DNA of 64,000 bases, from contig BPUI01000001.1 in the NCBI GenBank assembly GCA_019973575.1, positions 1,314,342 through 1,378,341 of the forward strand. The letters run 5' to 3'. Shown in pieces: positions 8,306 to 17,520 of this stretch. A program made the translations under genes and the position numbers. A model generated the notes under the pieces. The model was not told the origin of the DNA, did no database searches, and saw only the letters and a program-made list of their open reading frames with translations. How positions within the stretch are numbered: position 1 is the stretch's first letter; every line of letters begins with the position of its first letter. Source of the stretch: Gemmatimonadetes bacterium T265. Its GTDB lineage: Bacteria; Gemmatimonadota; Gemmatimonadetes; Gemmatimonadales; Gemmatimonadaceae.

Positions 8306-9147
8306 GCCAGGCCTAACGTGTGGGACGCGCCGCGCGCCGCGGCGCACAGGTCGGCGGCGGTGACGTGCCAGCCGAGCCGCTCGTACCAGACGGTCGTGGC
8401 GGGGGGGTGCGTGAAGTCATACGCCGGCGCGCGGCGGAAGCGCTCGGCCGCAATCGGGAACTGCGCCAACACCCGCGCCTGCGACGCGTACGCCGCGAAC
8501 ATTTCGGCCTTGCGCGCCCGCTCCGCGTCGTCGAGCGTCACGGTCGCGACCGGACCGGCGCCGGGCACGACGAGGAACGACGCCGTCGCGAGCCGGTCCG
8601 GGGCGTCCGGGTCCGGGTCGGCGTGGTAGGACGTCTGCTCGACTAACACGGGCGGCGCCGCGCCCCGGTCCGCGAGCACCGCGCAGGCGGCGTGGGCCGC
8701 GAACGCGGTCGCGTCGTGGTCGGGGTGGCCGCCCTCGTAGGGGTGCGTGACGAGCAGCGCCGGGCGCAGCCGCTCGATCAGCTCGACGACCTGCCGCGCG
8801 AGCCCGGCGAGGTCGTGCCACGCCTCCTGGTCGACGACGCCGAGCGTCTCCTGCTGCTCGGCGCCTACCCCCACCAGCGCGAGCGCGGCCTCGCATTCCT
8901 CGCGGCGGAGCGCGGCGTACGCCTCACGGGTCGCGCACCCCGCGTGCTCCGCGTCGCCCATCGCGCGCGGCGCGCCGTCGGTCACGTGGACCACGTGCGC
9001 CGCGGGGCCGAGGGCGGCGAGGAGCGTGCTCGCGCCGAGGATTTCGTCGTCGGGGTGGGCAAGGAGCACAAGGGTACGCGGCGGCGGCCCCGTGAGCCCA
9101 GCCGCCGCGTCCCACACCGGCGTCCTTAGTAGCTCTTTAGCAACCAT
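8302..9147 (-). CDS. PIG-L family N-acetylglucosamine deacetylase-like protein
   Basis: 281 residues from ATG 9145-9147. The metal site is seen as AHPDDE near residues 30-35, and the matching motif HPYEGGHPDHDA lies near residues 130-141, both hallmarks of the PIG-L/MshB/BshB zinc deacetylases. The C-terminal half is longer than in MshB and ends with TTVWYERLGW. The stop codon overlaps the start of a GT4 glycosyltransferase. Glycosyltransferase plus PIG-L pairs make mycothiol (MshA/MshB) or bacillithiol (BshA/BshB) in other phyla, but also modify surface glycans. Sequence alone does not separate these options, and no ligase or third enzyme is nearby. Confidence 0.88.
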   Translation of the reverse strand: MVAKELLRTPVWDAAAGLTGPPPRTLVLLAHPDDEILGASTLLAALGPAAHVVHVTDGAPRAMGDAEHAGCATREAYAALRREECEAALALVGVGAEQQETLGVVDQEAWHDLAGLARQVVELIERLRPALLVTHPYEGGHPDHDATAFAAHAACAVLADRGAAPPVLVEQTSYHADPDPDAPDRLATASFLVVPGAGPVATVTLDDAERARKAEMFAAYASQARVLAQFPIAAERFRRAPAYDFTHPPATTVWYERLGWHVTAADLCAAARGASHTLGLA

Positions 9148-9187
9148 GCGCCGCCGCGGAACCTGGTCTGCAGCACCGGTGCTGCGC

Positions 9188-9829
9188 TCACCGCGCGTAG
9201 CGGGCCGTGAAGCTCGCCGTGGCGAGGGCGTTCGCGTGCAGGTTGAAGCCGACGACCGCGGCGGTGCCCGTCGCGGGGAGGTCGAGGCGGTCGACCTTGA
9301 GCGCGTGCACGGTGAAGATGTAGCGGTGCGGGCCGTCGCCCTTCGGCGGGCAGGGGCCGCCGTAGCCCGGCGCGCCGTAGTCGGTGGTGGCCTGCACGGC
9401 GCCCGCGGGCAGCGTGCCGCCCTGGCTGCCGGCACCTGCGGGGAGCGACGTCGTCGTCGCGGGCAGGTTGTAGACGAGCCAGTGCCAGAACCCGCTGCCG
9501 GTGGGCGCGTCGGGGTCGTAGACGGTGACGGCGAAGCTCTTGGTGCCGGCGGGCGCGCCCGTCCACGACAGCGCGGGCGAGACGTTCTGCCCGCTGCAGC
9601 CGAAGGTGTTGGCGACCTCGCGTTCCGTTAGGCGGCCGTTCGCCGGGGCGTCGGCGCTCGTGAGCACGAAACCGGCGCGCGGCATCGCGGGGGAGCGGAC
9701 GTCGTAGTGCGCGGCGGCCGGTGCCGTGCGGGCGGGTGCCGCCTGGGCGGCGGCGGCGGCCGCGAGTAGCGTCGAGGCGGCGGCGACGGTCATGCCCGCG
9801 CTCAGGGCGCGGCGAACGTGGTGGGGCAT
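9188..9829 (-). CDS. YbhB/YbcL-type PEBP (Raf kinase inhibitor-like) protein, exported
   Basis: 213 residues, ATG start, with an Ala-rich signal peptide ending near AAQAAPA (about residue 32). The phosphatidylethanolamine-binding-protein fold is marked by VSPALSWTGAPAGTKSFAV, then the ligand-pocket motif DPDAPTGSGFWHWLVYNLP near residues 105-123, and GGPCPPKGDGPHRYIFTVHAL near 158-178. Bacterial homologues are small periplasmic or cytosolic proteins of unclear role. The reverse-strand heptamer GCCTAAC falls in the coding sequence as CTA-ACG rather than TTA-GGC. Confidence 0.9.
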   Translation of the reverse strand: MPHHVRRALSAGMTVAAASTLLAAAAAAQAAPARTAPAAAHYDVRSPAMPRAGFVLTSADAPANGRLTEREVANTFGCSGQNVSPALSWTGAPAGTKSFAVTVYDPDAPTGSGFWHWLVYNLPATTTSLPAGAGSQGGTLPAGAVQATTDYGAPGYGGPCPPKGDGPHRYIFTVHALKVDRLDLPATGTAAVVGFNLHANALATASFTARYAR

Positions 9830-9877
9830 CGGGAATGGATCGAGGACGGGACGGCGGACTCTGCCGTCAATTGTTGG

Positions 9878-10702
9878 TCAAAGATGTCGCAAGAACCGTT
9901 CAGGCGCGGCGAGAAAGTCCCGCGTCAGGCGGACGTGCTCCAGCTCGTCGAAGTCCGTGGCGCGCGGCGGGTGCTCGTCGAAGCTGTAGAGCCGCGCGCC
10001 GGGATAGGCGAGCAGGATGGGCGCGTGCGTCGCAACGACGAACTGCGCGCCGCGGCCGACGTACTCCTTCATCATCGCCAACAGTCCGAGCTGCCGCTGC
10101 GGCGAGAGGGCGGACTCGGGCTCGTCGAGCAGAAACAGCCCGTCGGGGACGAGGCGCGCGTGAAAAAGGGTGAGGAAGCTCTCGCCGTGGGAGCGCGCGT
10201 CGAGGTCGCGGCCGTAGCGCCGGGTCATCTCGCCTAACGAGCCGCGGAGCGGCCCCTGCGCGAGCCCGAGCGCGTACGGCGACCTGTCCTTCGCCGTGTA
10301 TTCCGCCTCCAGCTCCTTCAGCTCCTGCTCCATCTCGGCCCGCTCCCGGGCGAGGCGCTTGGCGAAGCCGAAGAAGTCCTCCGCGCGCAGAAAGAAGCCG
10401 CGGTCGGCCTTCATGGTCCACGTCAGCTTCAGCCGGCGGGCGAGCGCGCGGGCGGGCGCGAGCGTCGGGTCGCGCGGCAGGTCCTCGCTGCCGACCGCGG
10501 GCAGCCCGGCGGCGACGGCGAGCCCCTCCAGCAGCGTGCTCTTGCCCGAGCCGTTCTCGCCGACGAAGCAGGTGACGGGGCGGTCGAAGGCGAGCCCCGC
10601 GGGCAGCGTGGCGAGCGCGCGCACGGCGGCCACGTCGAACGGGTACTGGTCGGCGTCGCGGCCGTCGGGGAGTGCGACGCGGGCGGCGGTGAGACGGAGC
10701 AC
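9878..10702 (-). CDS. AAA-family ATPase (ABC-type/RecF-like fold)
   Basis: 274 residues, ATG start. Walker A is GENGSGKST near residues 48-56. A charged helical insert (ERAEMEQELKELEAEY) fills the middle. The signature-like SHGESFLTLF and the Walker B FLLDEPESALSPQRQ are near residues 170 and 195, followed by the H-loop ATHAPIL near 228. This is the one-domain ATPase type used by OLD/RecF-like and toxin-antitoxin ATPases. No TOPRIM or partner gene lies next to it, so its role is unknown. It is cytosolic. Confidence 0.85.
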   Translation of the reverse strand: MLRLTAARVALPDGRDADQYPFDVAAVRALATLPAGLAFDRPVTCFVGENGSGKSTLLEGLAVAAGLPAVGSEDLPRDPTLAPARALARRLKLTWTMKADRGFFLRAEDFFGFAKRLARERAEMEQELKELEAEYTAKDRSPYALGLAQGPLRGSLGEMTRRYGRDLDARSHGESFLTLFHARLVPDGLFLLDEPESALSPQRQLGLLAMMKEYVGRGAQFVVATHAPILLAYPGARLYSFDEHPPRATDFDELEHVRLTRDFLAAPERFLRHL

Positions 10703-10755
10703 GGGCGAAGGATACCGCCCGGGCGCCCGCCGCCGACGTGCCGTCTAATTCCCGT

Positions 10756-11391
10756 CTACTTCACGCCGAGCGCGCGCTGGCGGGCCTCGATCGCCGCCAC
10801 GAACCGCTCGCCGTCCGCGGGGGCGAACCGCGTGTGGTCGTTGCCGTGCTTGTCGCCGACGTTGACGGTGCTGTGGTGGAGCACGCCGCCGCTCGTTTCG
10901 ATGCGGAGCTCGCCGTCCTCGTAGCGGGCCGTGCGGATGTCGCGCACGGGCGTCTTCATCACGAAGCTCATCGCGGACCCGACGGCGCCGGCGACGGTGC
11001 GCGCGAGGAACCCGCCGAAGTTGCCGGACGCGGAATCGGCGCCCGCATTCACCTTCTGCCGCACCGCGCGCACGACGCTGTCGCCGAGCTGCATGCGGAC
11101 GGTGTCGCGGACGAGCGTGTAGACGACCGCGCCGTCGGTGCTGACGATGCGTAAGGAGTCGGGAGCCACGCCAGCGATCTGCGGCATGCCGATCCGGTTG
11201 GGGATCGTCGCGCGCCCCACGGGCGAGCTGTCCCGGGTGGCGAGCCGCACGGCCACCTGCGCGAGCGAGTCCACCTGATCGCGCTGCGCCTCCTCCGCAC
11301 GCCGCTCGCGGCGGTTGCCGCACGCGCAGAGCGCGGCGAGCAGGGCGACGGACGCGGTGCGGAGGGGAAGACGGGTGGTCGAGGCGGGCAT
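10756..11391 (-). CDS. Putative lipoprotein, function unknown
   Basis: 211 residues, ATG start. A signal peptide ends in the lipobox LLAALCAC, giving a lipidated Cys at about residue 24. The mature part has no family I recognise: it contains a mixed alpha/beta region ending FVMKTPVRDIRTARYEDGEL and a final GERFVAAIEARQRALGVK. It lies 46 bases downstream of the lytic transglycosylase on the same strand and may share its transcript, hinting at a cell-envelope role. Confidence 0.6.
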   Translation of the reverse strand: MPASTTRLPLRTASVALLAALCACGNRRERRAEEAQRDQVDSLAQVAVRLATRDSSPVGRATIPNRIGMPQIAGVAPDSLRIVSTDGAVVYTLVRDTVRMQLGDSVVRAVRQKVNAGADSASGNFGGFLARTVAGAVGSAMSFVMKTPVRDIRTARYEDGELRIETSGGVLHHSTVNVGDKHGNDHTRFAPADGERFVAAIEARQRALGVK

Positions 11392-11437
11392 GGGCGGCTC
11401 CGGGTGAGAGGGGAGCGGGCGGGCGTCTGCGGATCGG

Positions 11438-13690
11438 CTACAACCGGTAGAGCGCGCGGTAGAGCTCCCGGTTGCGCAATACGATCCGGACGTAGTCGCG
11501 GGTTTCGGCGAACGGGATGCGCTCGACGAAGAGCTCGGCGTCGTCGGCGCCGGGCTGCCGCCGCCAGCGGGCGACGCGCGCCCCGCCGGCGTTGTACGCG
11601 GCGAGCGCGTACGCCGGGTCGGGGTAGCCCCGGAGCCCCGCCGCGAGGTGGCGCATGCCGAGCGCGAGGTTGACGTCGGGGACGAAGAGGAGGTCGGGCG
11701 TCCACGCGGCAGCGCCCTCGCCGCGCCAAAGCGCGCGCCCGACGTCGGGCATGAGTTGCATGAGGCCGCGCGCGCCGACCGGCGACACGGCGTCGGCGGT
11801 GAAGTTGGACTCCTGGCGGATCACGCCGGCGGCGAGCGCGGGGTCGACGCCGACGGCCGCCGCGGAGCGGCAGAGCGCGTCGGCGTAGAGGAGCGGGTCG
11901 AGGAGCTGCCACACGGCCGCGGTGCGCGGGGCGCCGCGCTCCACGGCGCGCGCGGCGAGTCGGATCCCGGGCCCCGGGCGCGGGCCGCGCGCGAGCGCGT
12001 GGGCGACGGCGAGCATGCGCTCGGGCGCGCCGCTGGCGGAGCGGATGAGGTAGTCGCGCTCGTAGCCGGCTTCGGGCGTGAGGCCCAGGCGCTCGAGCAG
12101 GGCGGCGCGGTCGGCCGCGGCCTCGGCGGCCGGGTCGACGGCGGGCGGGGAGGCGTCCGCCGCCGGTTCGGGGAGCCGCCACGGGCGCCCGAGCCGCCGG
12201 GCGGCGAGCCAGGCGTAGTACGACGACGGGTCGCGGGCGAGTACCTGCGCCCAGCGCGCGCGGGCCGCCGCAGCGTCGCCCGCGGCCGCCCACGCCCGCC
12301 CCGCCCAGTAGGTGCCCGCGGTCGTCAGCGCGGCGTTCTCGTCCCGCGCGCTATCGGCGAACCCGCTCGGCCCGCGCGCGCTGTCGCCGGCCACGGGCGC
12401 CGGCGCACCCGGACGCGCGGCGTCGTCGAGGTCGGCCGCGGCGCCGCGGGCGTCGTTTGCGGTGAGCGCGAGCAGACCCGCACGGAAGAGGGCCGGACGC
12501 GCCGAGCGCGTCCCGGGCTGCTCGCGCGCCACGCGCTCGTAGGCCAGGCGGGCAGCCGCATCGTCCCCGTCGTCGGCGGCTAGCTCAGCCAGGAGCAGGC
12601 CCGCGCTCGCGCCGGCGTTCGCGGCGGCCGTATCGCGAAGCGCCCCGTCGCGGGGCGCGGCGTCGGTGAGCGCGCGGAGGGCGGCGCGGGCGGCGGCCAG
12701 GTCGCCGGCGCGGAGGAGGGCGCGCGCGCGTTCGTACGCGGCGGCGGGGCCGGGCGCGCGGGCGTAGGCGGCCGCCGCGTCGCGCCAGCGGCCGAGCCGG
12801 GCCAACACGCCGGCCTCCGCGCGGACATCGTCGGGCGCAGTCGCGCCGAGCGACGCCCGGGCCGATGCGAACCCGGCGGCCGCGCGGCGCAGCGTGCCCG
12901 GGTCGCGGGCGTCGGCCAGCACCCGCGCCGCGCTCAGCCGCTCCGCGGGCGCGAGCGCGACGACGGGGTCGGTCGCGAACGCACTGTCGAGCACCAGCGC
13001 CGCCGTGCGAGCGCGCTCGCGGGAAGATTCGGCCACGCCGAGCCCGGGCCCGTTATCGGGCGGCGTCGCGGGTCCCGCGGTCGAGGCGTGGAGGAGGCCG
13101 AGCAGTGCCGTGCGGACGGCAACGCGCGCGCTGGGGTCGGTCGCGGCCCACAAGCGGAGCGAGAGGGCCTGCGCGGGGCGCCCGAGCGAATCGAGCGCGT
13201 TCGCGGCCCCCGACAGGTCGCCGCCCCGCGCCCGGGCGAGGGCGTCGGTGAGCGGCGCGCGCTCGCGGGCGGCGGGGGTGGTGAGTGTGCGGAGCAGCGC
13301 GGCGCGATCCTCCCGGTCGCGCGTGACGCCTGCGGCGCGCAGTCGCAGCCAGTCGGCGGCCGCGGGAACGAGCGTGGCCGCGGCGAGATACGTGCGGCGC
13401 GCCGAGTCGGCGAGGACGGGGTCGAGCGGGAGCGGCGCGGCGGTGGCGGGCGCCGCGTTCGGTCCGTTCCCGACGGCCGGATTGGGCCCGCGCGTGCCGC
13501 CGGTCGCCGCCGCCCGTTCGGCGTCCCGGGCGCGGCGGACGAGGTCTGCGGCACGCCGCACCGTCGCCGTGTCGGCGGGCGGGGTCGCGGGTGCGACGGC
13601 TCCGCTCGCGCACCGCCCGTCGACGGCGAGGAAGCTGGCGGCGCCGAGCAGGGCGGCGGGGAGGAGGCGAGGGGCGCGGCGGAGGGGCAT
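11438..13690 (-). CDS. Soluble lytic murein transglycosylase (SLT) with TPR-like superhelix
   Basis: 750 residues from ATG 13688-13690, chosen because it starts a good signal peptide (PLRRAPRLLPAALLGAASF). Residues ~50-540 are Ala-rich helical repeats forming the TPR-like superhelix seen in Slt70. The C-terminal SLT lysozyme-like domain holds the catalytic Glu in GVIRQESNFTADAVSPVGAR near residue 620, then GLMQLMPDVG, and the substrate-groove motif AYNAGGARVARW near residue 690. It cleaves peptidoglycan between MurNAc and GlcNAc without water, forming 1,6-anhydro ends, in the periplasm. A lipoprotein gene follows on the same strand. Confidence 0.9.
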   Translation of the reverse strand: MPLRRAPRLLPAALLGAASFLAVDGRCASGAVAPATPPADTATVRRAADLVRRARDAERAAATGGTRGPNPAVGNGPNAAPATAAPLPLDPVLADSARRTYLAAATLVPAAADWLRLRAAGVTRDREDRAALLRTLTTPAARERAPLTDALARARGGDLSGAANALDSLGRPAQALSLRLWAATDPSARVAVRTALLGLLHASTAGPATPPDNGPGLGVAESSRERARTAALVLDSAFATDPVVALAPAERLSAARVLADARDPGTLRRAAAGFASARASLGATAPDDVRAEAGVLARLGRWRDAAAAYARAPGPAAAYERARALLRAGDLAAARAALRALTDAAPRDGALRDTAAANAGASAGLLLAELAADDGDDAAARLAYERVAREQPGTRSARPALFRAGLLALTANDARGAAADLDDAARPGAPAPVAGDSARGPSGFADSARDENAALTTAGTYWAGRAWAAAGDAAAARARWAQVLARDPSSYYAWLAARRLGRPWRLPEPAADASPPAVDPAAEAAADRAALLERLGLTPEAGYERDYLIRSASGAPERMLAVAHALARGPRPGPGIRLAARAVERGAPRTAAVWQLLDPLLYADALCRSAAAVGVDPALAAGVIRQESNFTADAVSPVGARGLMQLMPDVGRALWRGEGAAAWTPDLLFVPDVNLALGMRHLAAGLRGYPDPAYALAAYNAGGARVARWRRQPGADDAELFVERIPFAETRDYVRIVLRNRELYRALYRL

Positions 13691-13762
13691 CTCTCGCCCG
13701 GTACTCTCAGCGGCGGGACCGGGGTCCCGCGTCACGCAGCGGCGCCTGATGCAGGTACCGCC

Positions 13763-13948
13763 TTATGCGGGCGGCGCGTCGGCGCCGAGTTCGCGCTCGA
13801 AGACGACCGTGAGGCGTTGGGCGTCCTGCGACATCATCGTCGGGGCCCAGCCGCCGCGGCTGCGCTCGTTGAGCAGATCGGTGAGCGCGTCCTCGTCGTC
13901 GCGCAGGTGGCGCGTCAGACGGACGACGACCGCCTGGTATTCTTTCAT
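13763..13948 (-). CDS. Small DUF4177-like protein
   Basis: 61 residues, ATG 13946-13948. The pattern [12 protein letters not shown], then [18 protein letters not shown], then LTVVFERE is that of small DUF4177-type beta-alpha-beta proteins, which have a Leu-rich helix followed by GW. Their function is unknown. It sits 72 bases before the lytic transglycosylase start on the same strand, so it could be the first gene of that operon. Confidence 0.6.
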   Translation of the reverse strand: MKEYQAVVVRLTRHLRDDEDALTDLLNERSRGGWAPTMMSQDAQRLTVVFERELGADAPPA

Positions 13949-14183
13949 GGCCGGGGGCAGAGGGCGGCGCCGTCGGTAAGGCGTTGCGAGGCGCAAGGTT
14001 AGGCAGGGCGGGTGCCGCCCGCAAGGTGCGTAACGCCGGCCTGCCCCTCGCCGTCGCCCCCTCCGCCGGTTACCGTGTCGACGGCGGAGCGCCACACCGG
14101 GCCGTCCCGCACCGGGTCGTCCTCCGGCCGTGTTCGCGCGGCCGCGTCCGCGGGCCGCCGTCGGTCCAAGCCCCAACGATTTC

Positions 14184-14900
14184 ATGGCCGTCGTCCTCGC
14201 CCTCAAAGTGCGCGTCGTGCGCGCCCTCGCATCGCTCGGCTACGACGTCCGGCGGATCACGCCGGAGCCGTCGGGACCGACCGGGCTGCCGCTTCCACTC
14301 TGGGAAACCGACGAGGCGTTTCAGGCGCTGCGGCGGGAGATGGAGGGGCACACCGTGGTCACCGACGTCGATTCGTACCTGTCGTACGGCCTCGCGCGCC
14401 ACGCGCGCAGCCTGCCCGGCGCGGTCGCCGAGGTCGGCGTGTACCGGGGCGGGACGGCGAAGATGTTTGCCAAAGTCTTCGCCCCCTCGGGGAAGACGGT
14501 CCACCTCTTCGACACGTTCGCCGGCATGCCGGCGGTGGACCCGACGAAGGATTTTCATCACGCCGGGGACTTCGCCGACGTCAGCGTCGACGGCGTGCGC
14601 GAGTACCTGCAGGACTGTCCCAACGTGCGTCTGTATCCGGGCTTTTTCCCGGCGACGGCGGGGCCGATCGAGGACGAGACCTTCTGCTTCGTGCACGTGG
14701 ACGTGGACATCTACACGTCGGTGCGGGATTGCTGCCGCTTCTTCTACCCGCGGCTGGTCACGGGCGGGACGATCGTCTTCGACGACTACGGCCGCGGCAC
14801 GTGCCCGGGGGCGAAGCGCGCGGTGGACGAGTTCTTTGCCGGCACGCCGGAGCAGCCGGTGTATCTACCGACGGGGCAGGCGTTCGTCGTCAAGTGCTGA
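14184..14900 (+). CDS. TylF/MycF-like SAM-dependent O-methyltransferase
   Basis: 238 residues from ATG 14184. The SAM-binding motif is [14 protein letters not shown] near residues 85-98, followed by [11 protein letters not shown] (acidic loop, near 108-118) and the metal-binding-like [12 protein letters not shown] near 172-183; [10 protein letters not shown] near 195 fits the TylF family, in which Mg2+ binds Asp residues. Known members methylate deoxysugars of macrolides (macrocin), but related genes occur widely in glycan and lipid clusters. No polyketide genes are here, so the sugar target is unknown. It is followed after 34 bases by upp. Confidence 0.85.
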   Translation: MAVVLALKVRVVRALASLGYDVRRITPEPSGPTGLPLPLWETDEAFQALRREMEGHTVVTDVDSYLSYGLARHARSLPGAVAEVGVYRGGTAKMFAKVFAPSGKTVHLFDTFAGMPAVDPTKDFHHAGDFADVSVDGVREYLQDCPNVRLYPGFFPATAGPIEDETFCFVHVDVDIYTSVRDCCRFFYPRLVTGGTIVFDDYGRGTCPGAKRAVDEFFAGTPEQPVYLPTGQAFVVKC

Positions 14901-14934
14901 GTCGCGCCGCTCTTTCGTCCGCGCCGACCGGGTG

Positions 14935-15606
14935 ATGAACACGACCGCCGCCGAGGCCGCCGCGGGCGCGGCCGAGTTCCCGTCGCTCGTGCTCGTGCGG
15001 CACCCGCTCGTGCGGCACAAGCTGACGCTCCTGCGCGACCGCCGCACGTCGACCAAGATCTTCAAGGAGCTCGTCGACGAGATCGCGACGTTGATGGCGT
15101 ACGAGGCGACGCGCGACCTGCCGCTCGAGCCGGCGCCGGTCGAGACGCCGCTGGAGTTGATGACCGGCGAGGCGGTGAGCGGGAAGAAGCTGACGCTCGT
15201 GCCGATCCTGCGCGCCGGGCTCGGCATGGTCGAGGGGGTGCTGCGGCTCGTGCCCGCGGCCCGCGTGGGGCACGTCGGGCTGTACCGCGACCACCGCACG
15301 CTCGAGCCGGTGGACTACTACTTCAAGGTGCCGGGCGACGCGTCGGAGCGGGAGTTCTTCGTGCTCGACCCGATGCTCGCCACGGGCGGGAGTGCGGCGA
15401 GCGCGGTCACGTCGCTCAAGCGGGCGGGGGCGAGGCGGATCAAGTTCCTCTGCCTGGTGGCGGCGCCCGAGGGGGTGCGGCGGCTCGCGGCCGCGCACCC
15501 GGACGTGACGGTCTACGCGGCGGCGTTAGACCGGGAGCTGAACGAGCAGGGGTACATCCTGCCCGGGCTCGGGGACGCGGGGGACCGGCTGTTCGGGACG
15601 CGGTAG
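14935..15606 (+). CDS. upp: Uracil phosphoribosyltransferase
   Basis: 223 residues, ATG 14935. It converts uracil and PRPP to UMP in pyrimidine salvage. The family motifs are in place: [18 protein letters not shown] at the N-terminus, [16 protein letters not shown] near residue 88, the PRPP loop [14 protein letters not shown] near residue 146, and the uracil-binding tail [17 protein letters not shown] at the end. Length matches other UPRTs (~208 aa) plus a short N-terminal extension of Ala/Glu. It is the second gene of a short plus-strand run. Confidence 0.95.
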   Translation: MNTTAAEAAAGAAEFPSLVLVRHPLVRHKLTLLRDRRTSTKIFKELVDEIATLMAYEATRDLPLEPAPVETPLELMTGEAVSGKKLTLVPILRAGLGMVEGVLRLVPAARVGHVGLYRDHRTLEPVDYYFKVPGDASEREFFVLDPMLATGGSAASAVTSLKRAGARRIKFLCLVAAPEGVRRLAAAHPDVTVYAAALDRELNEQGYILPGLGDAGDRLFGTR

Positions 15607-15623
15607 GCGGGCGCGTCGGGAAC

Positions 15624-16307
15624 TCAGCCGAACCACTCGCGCGGGCACTCACGCTGCTGGCGGGCGGCGTCGATCACCCACTGCTGGGTCGACGCGTCGA
15701 CGACCTCGCCCGCGACGCGGTCGAACCACTCCCACGCCTGCGCGCGGTCGCCCACGCGGCGCCACAGCTCGCCGACGAGGTAGGTGAGCACGGCGCGCTC
15801 CTCGCGCGCCACGCCGTCGAAGCCGTCGAGCGCACTCGCGAACGCCCACGCGGCCTTGCGGCGGAAGAAGCGCTCGGCCTCGATGTCGCCCTCGTCCACG
15901 CAGCACCACGCCGCCCGCAGGAGCAGGTCCGCCACGTGCCGCGGCTCGAGATTTTGCCACTCGGCGACCTTCGCCGCCGCCTCGTATTTCGCAGAGCCGG
16001 TCACCGGGAGCCGCGCCGACGAGCCCACGGTCACGGGGACCCGGGCGAGCTGCGGGGCGAGTTCCGTCCACACGTGCTCCCGCACGAGCGGCGTCACGTC
16101 CGCCTCGTCGGTGAAGTCGCGCTCCGCGCCCGTGTAGCCGCAGTTCTGGCACATGTGCACCAGGTAAGGCAGCGGCTGCGTGCCGGCGGCGCGCTCGTGG
16201 AAGTCGGTGCGCTTGCCGCCGAACGAGTTGGTCGAGACCACGGCCTGCGAGCGGAACCGGGTCTCGCACACGGGACACTGAAGTTCGATCTGTTGCAGCG
16301 TGGTCAT
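15624..16307 (-). CDS. DUF2225 family protein
   Basis: 227 residues, ATG 16305-16307. Two zinc-binding Cys pairs are visible: CPVC near residue 11 and CQNCGY near residue 54, the pattern of the DUF2225 domain. The C-terminal part is helical and TPR-like (HVADLLLRAAWCCVDEGDI, RKAAWAFASALDGF, RVGDRAQAWEWF). Function is unknown. It ends 17 bases from upp and converges with it. The Cys pairs indicate a cytosolic zinc-ribbon protein. Confidence 0.8.
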   Translation of the reverse strand: MTTLQQIELQCPVCETRFRSQAVVSTNSFGGKRTDFHERAAGTQPLPYLVHMCQNCGYTGAERDFTDEADVTPLVREHVWTELAPQLARVPVTVGSSARLPVTGSAKYEAAAKVAEWQNLEPRHVADLLLRAAWCCVDEGDIEAERFFRRKAAWAFASALDGFDGVAREERAVLTYLVGELWRRVGDRAQAWEWFDRVAGEVVDASTQQWVIDAARQQRECPREWFG

Positions 16308-16539
16308 CGGACTGCTCCTGCCTGGTGCTGGTCGCCTGCCGCGTCGCGCGTTGCTGAGGGCCCCCGCCCGAGCCGAGCGCTCGCTGGTGATTGCGCGAGG
16401 GTGCGGAATGACACACCGCGGTTTCTGAGGGCACCGGAGGCCATTTCTGTGCCATGACCGCGCGGCTTGTCCCGCGCGCCGAGCGGCCGCTATCTTCGCC
16501 CTCCGCCTCGCTCCCAGGCAGTTCCGGTCGTCGATTCCG

Positions 16540-17499
16540 TTGCTGATCAACCTGCTGCCCGATTTCCTGGGCGTCCTCGCCAGCGAGGACCGCCCCGCGG
16601 CCTACCGCCGGTATTTCGAGGCGCACCGCCCGGTCCTCGCCGCGTACTGGGACAACTACGTCGTCGACCCCGACGGGCCGTTCTTCGACGAGGTCGCCCG
16701 CGCCGTCGTGCACGCGGAACGCGACGATCTGCACGCCCTGCTCGCCGACGTCGACGTGGCCGCGCTCGCGGCCGACGCCCACGCCCGTGCCGCGGCGCTG
16801 CTCGAGGCCGACGTCGAGACCGACGTCGTCGTGATGGTCGGCGTCGGCGCGGCCAACGCGGGCGAACTCGTCGTCGACGGGCGCGGCGTCGCGTTCGTCT
16901 GCGTCGAACACTTCACCGCCGTCGCCAACCCCACCACGCAGGGGCTCGGCCTCGACCCCGAGCTCGTCCCGCTCTGGGTCGCCCACGAGACGGCGCACGC
17001 CGTCCGCTACACCTCGCCGACGAGCCGGTCGGTGCTGCGCGACCTCGTGCAGGGCGCCGACGGCTACTACTCGTACTGGGAGACGGGGCGCCGCGCGCCG
17101 CTCCGCGAGCACCTCGTCAACGAGGGCCTCGCTGTCGAGGTCGCCCGTCGCGTCGCGCCCGACCACTCGGCCTGGGAGTACCTCGGCTACGGCCGCCGCC
17201 AGTACGCCCGCGTCCGCGAGCTCGAGCCGCAGCTCGCCCGCGCGGCGATGTCGGAACTCGACGTCGCGGCACTCGGCCTGCGCCTCCGCTGGCTCTCGGG
17301 CGGGATGAGCGAGGACGCGCGCGCGGTCGACGGGCGCTGGGTGCTGCCGGAGCGTGCGGGCTACTACGTGGGCGCCCGGCTCGTCGACCCGGTGCTCGAC
17401 GCGATGGGCGCGGCCTGGGCCGTGCGCGCCTCCGCCGACGAGATCGTCGACGCGGCCCACGAGCTCACGCGCAGCGCGCGGCGGCTGACGATCGCCTAA
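16540..17499 (+). CDS. DUF2268-like predicted zinc protease
   Basis: 319 residues from a TTG start at 16540 (no ATG or GTG fits better). The zinc-binding helix is HETAH near residues 150-154, followed about 40 residues on by LVNEGLAVEVAR, whose Glu is the expected third ligand; this is the gluzincin arrangement of the DUF2268 family. No signal peptide is seen, so it is likely cytosolic. Substrates are unknown. The final codons are GCC-TAA-C, one of three stop codons here that lie inside the heptamer GCCTAAC. It converges with the lipoprotein-like gene at 17521. Confidence 0.7.
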   Translation: MLINLLPDFLGVLASEDRPAAYRRYFEAHRPVLAAYWDNYVVDPDGPFFDEVARAVVHAERDDLHALLADVDVAALAADAHARAAALLEADVETDVVVMVGVGAANAGELVVDGRGVAFVCVEHFTAVANPTTQGLGLDPELVPLWVAHETAHAVRYTSPTSRSVLRDLVQGADGYYSYWETGRRAPLREHLVNEGLAVEVARRVAPDHSAWEYLGYGRRQYARVRELEPQLARAAMSELDVAALGLRLRWLSGGMSEDARAVDGRWVLPERAGYYVGARLVDPVLDAMGAAWAVRASADEIVDAAHELTRSARRLTIA

Positions 17500-17520
17500 C
17501 GCACTCCCGCACGGCGAGGG

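Noticed and set aside
14184-14900. Antibiotic (macrolide) biosynthesis role for the TylF-like methyltransferase
   Set aside because: No polyketide or deoxysugar genes nearby; TylF-like enzymes are found in many glycan pathways.
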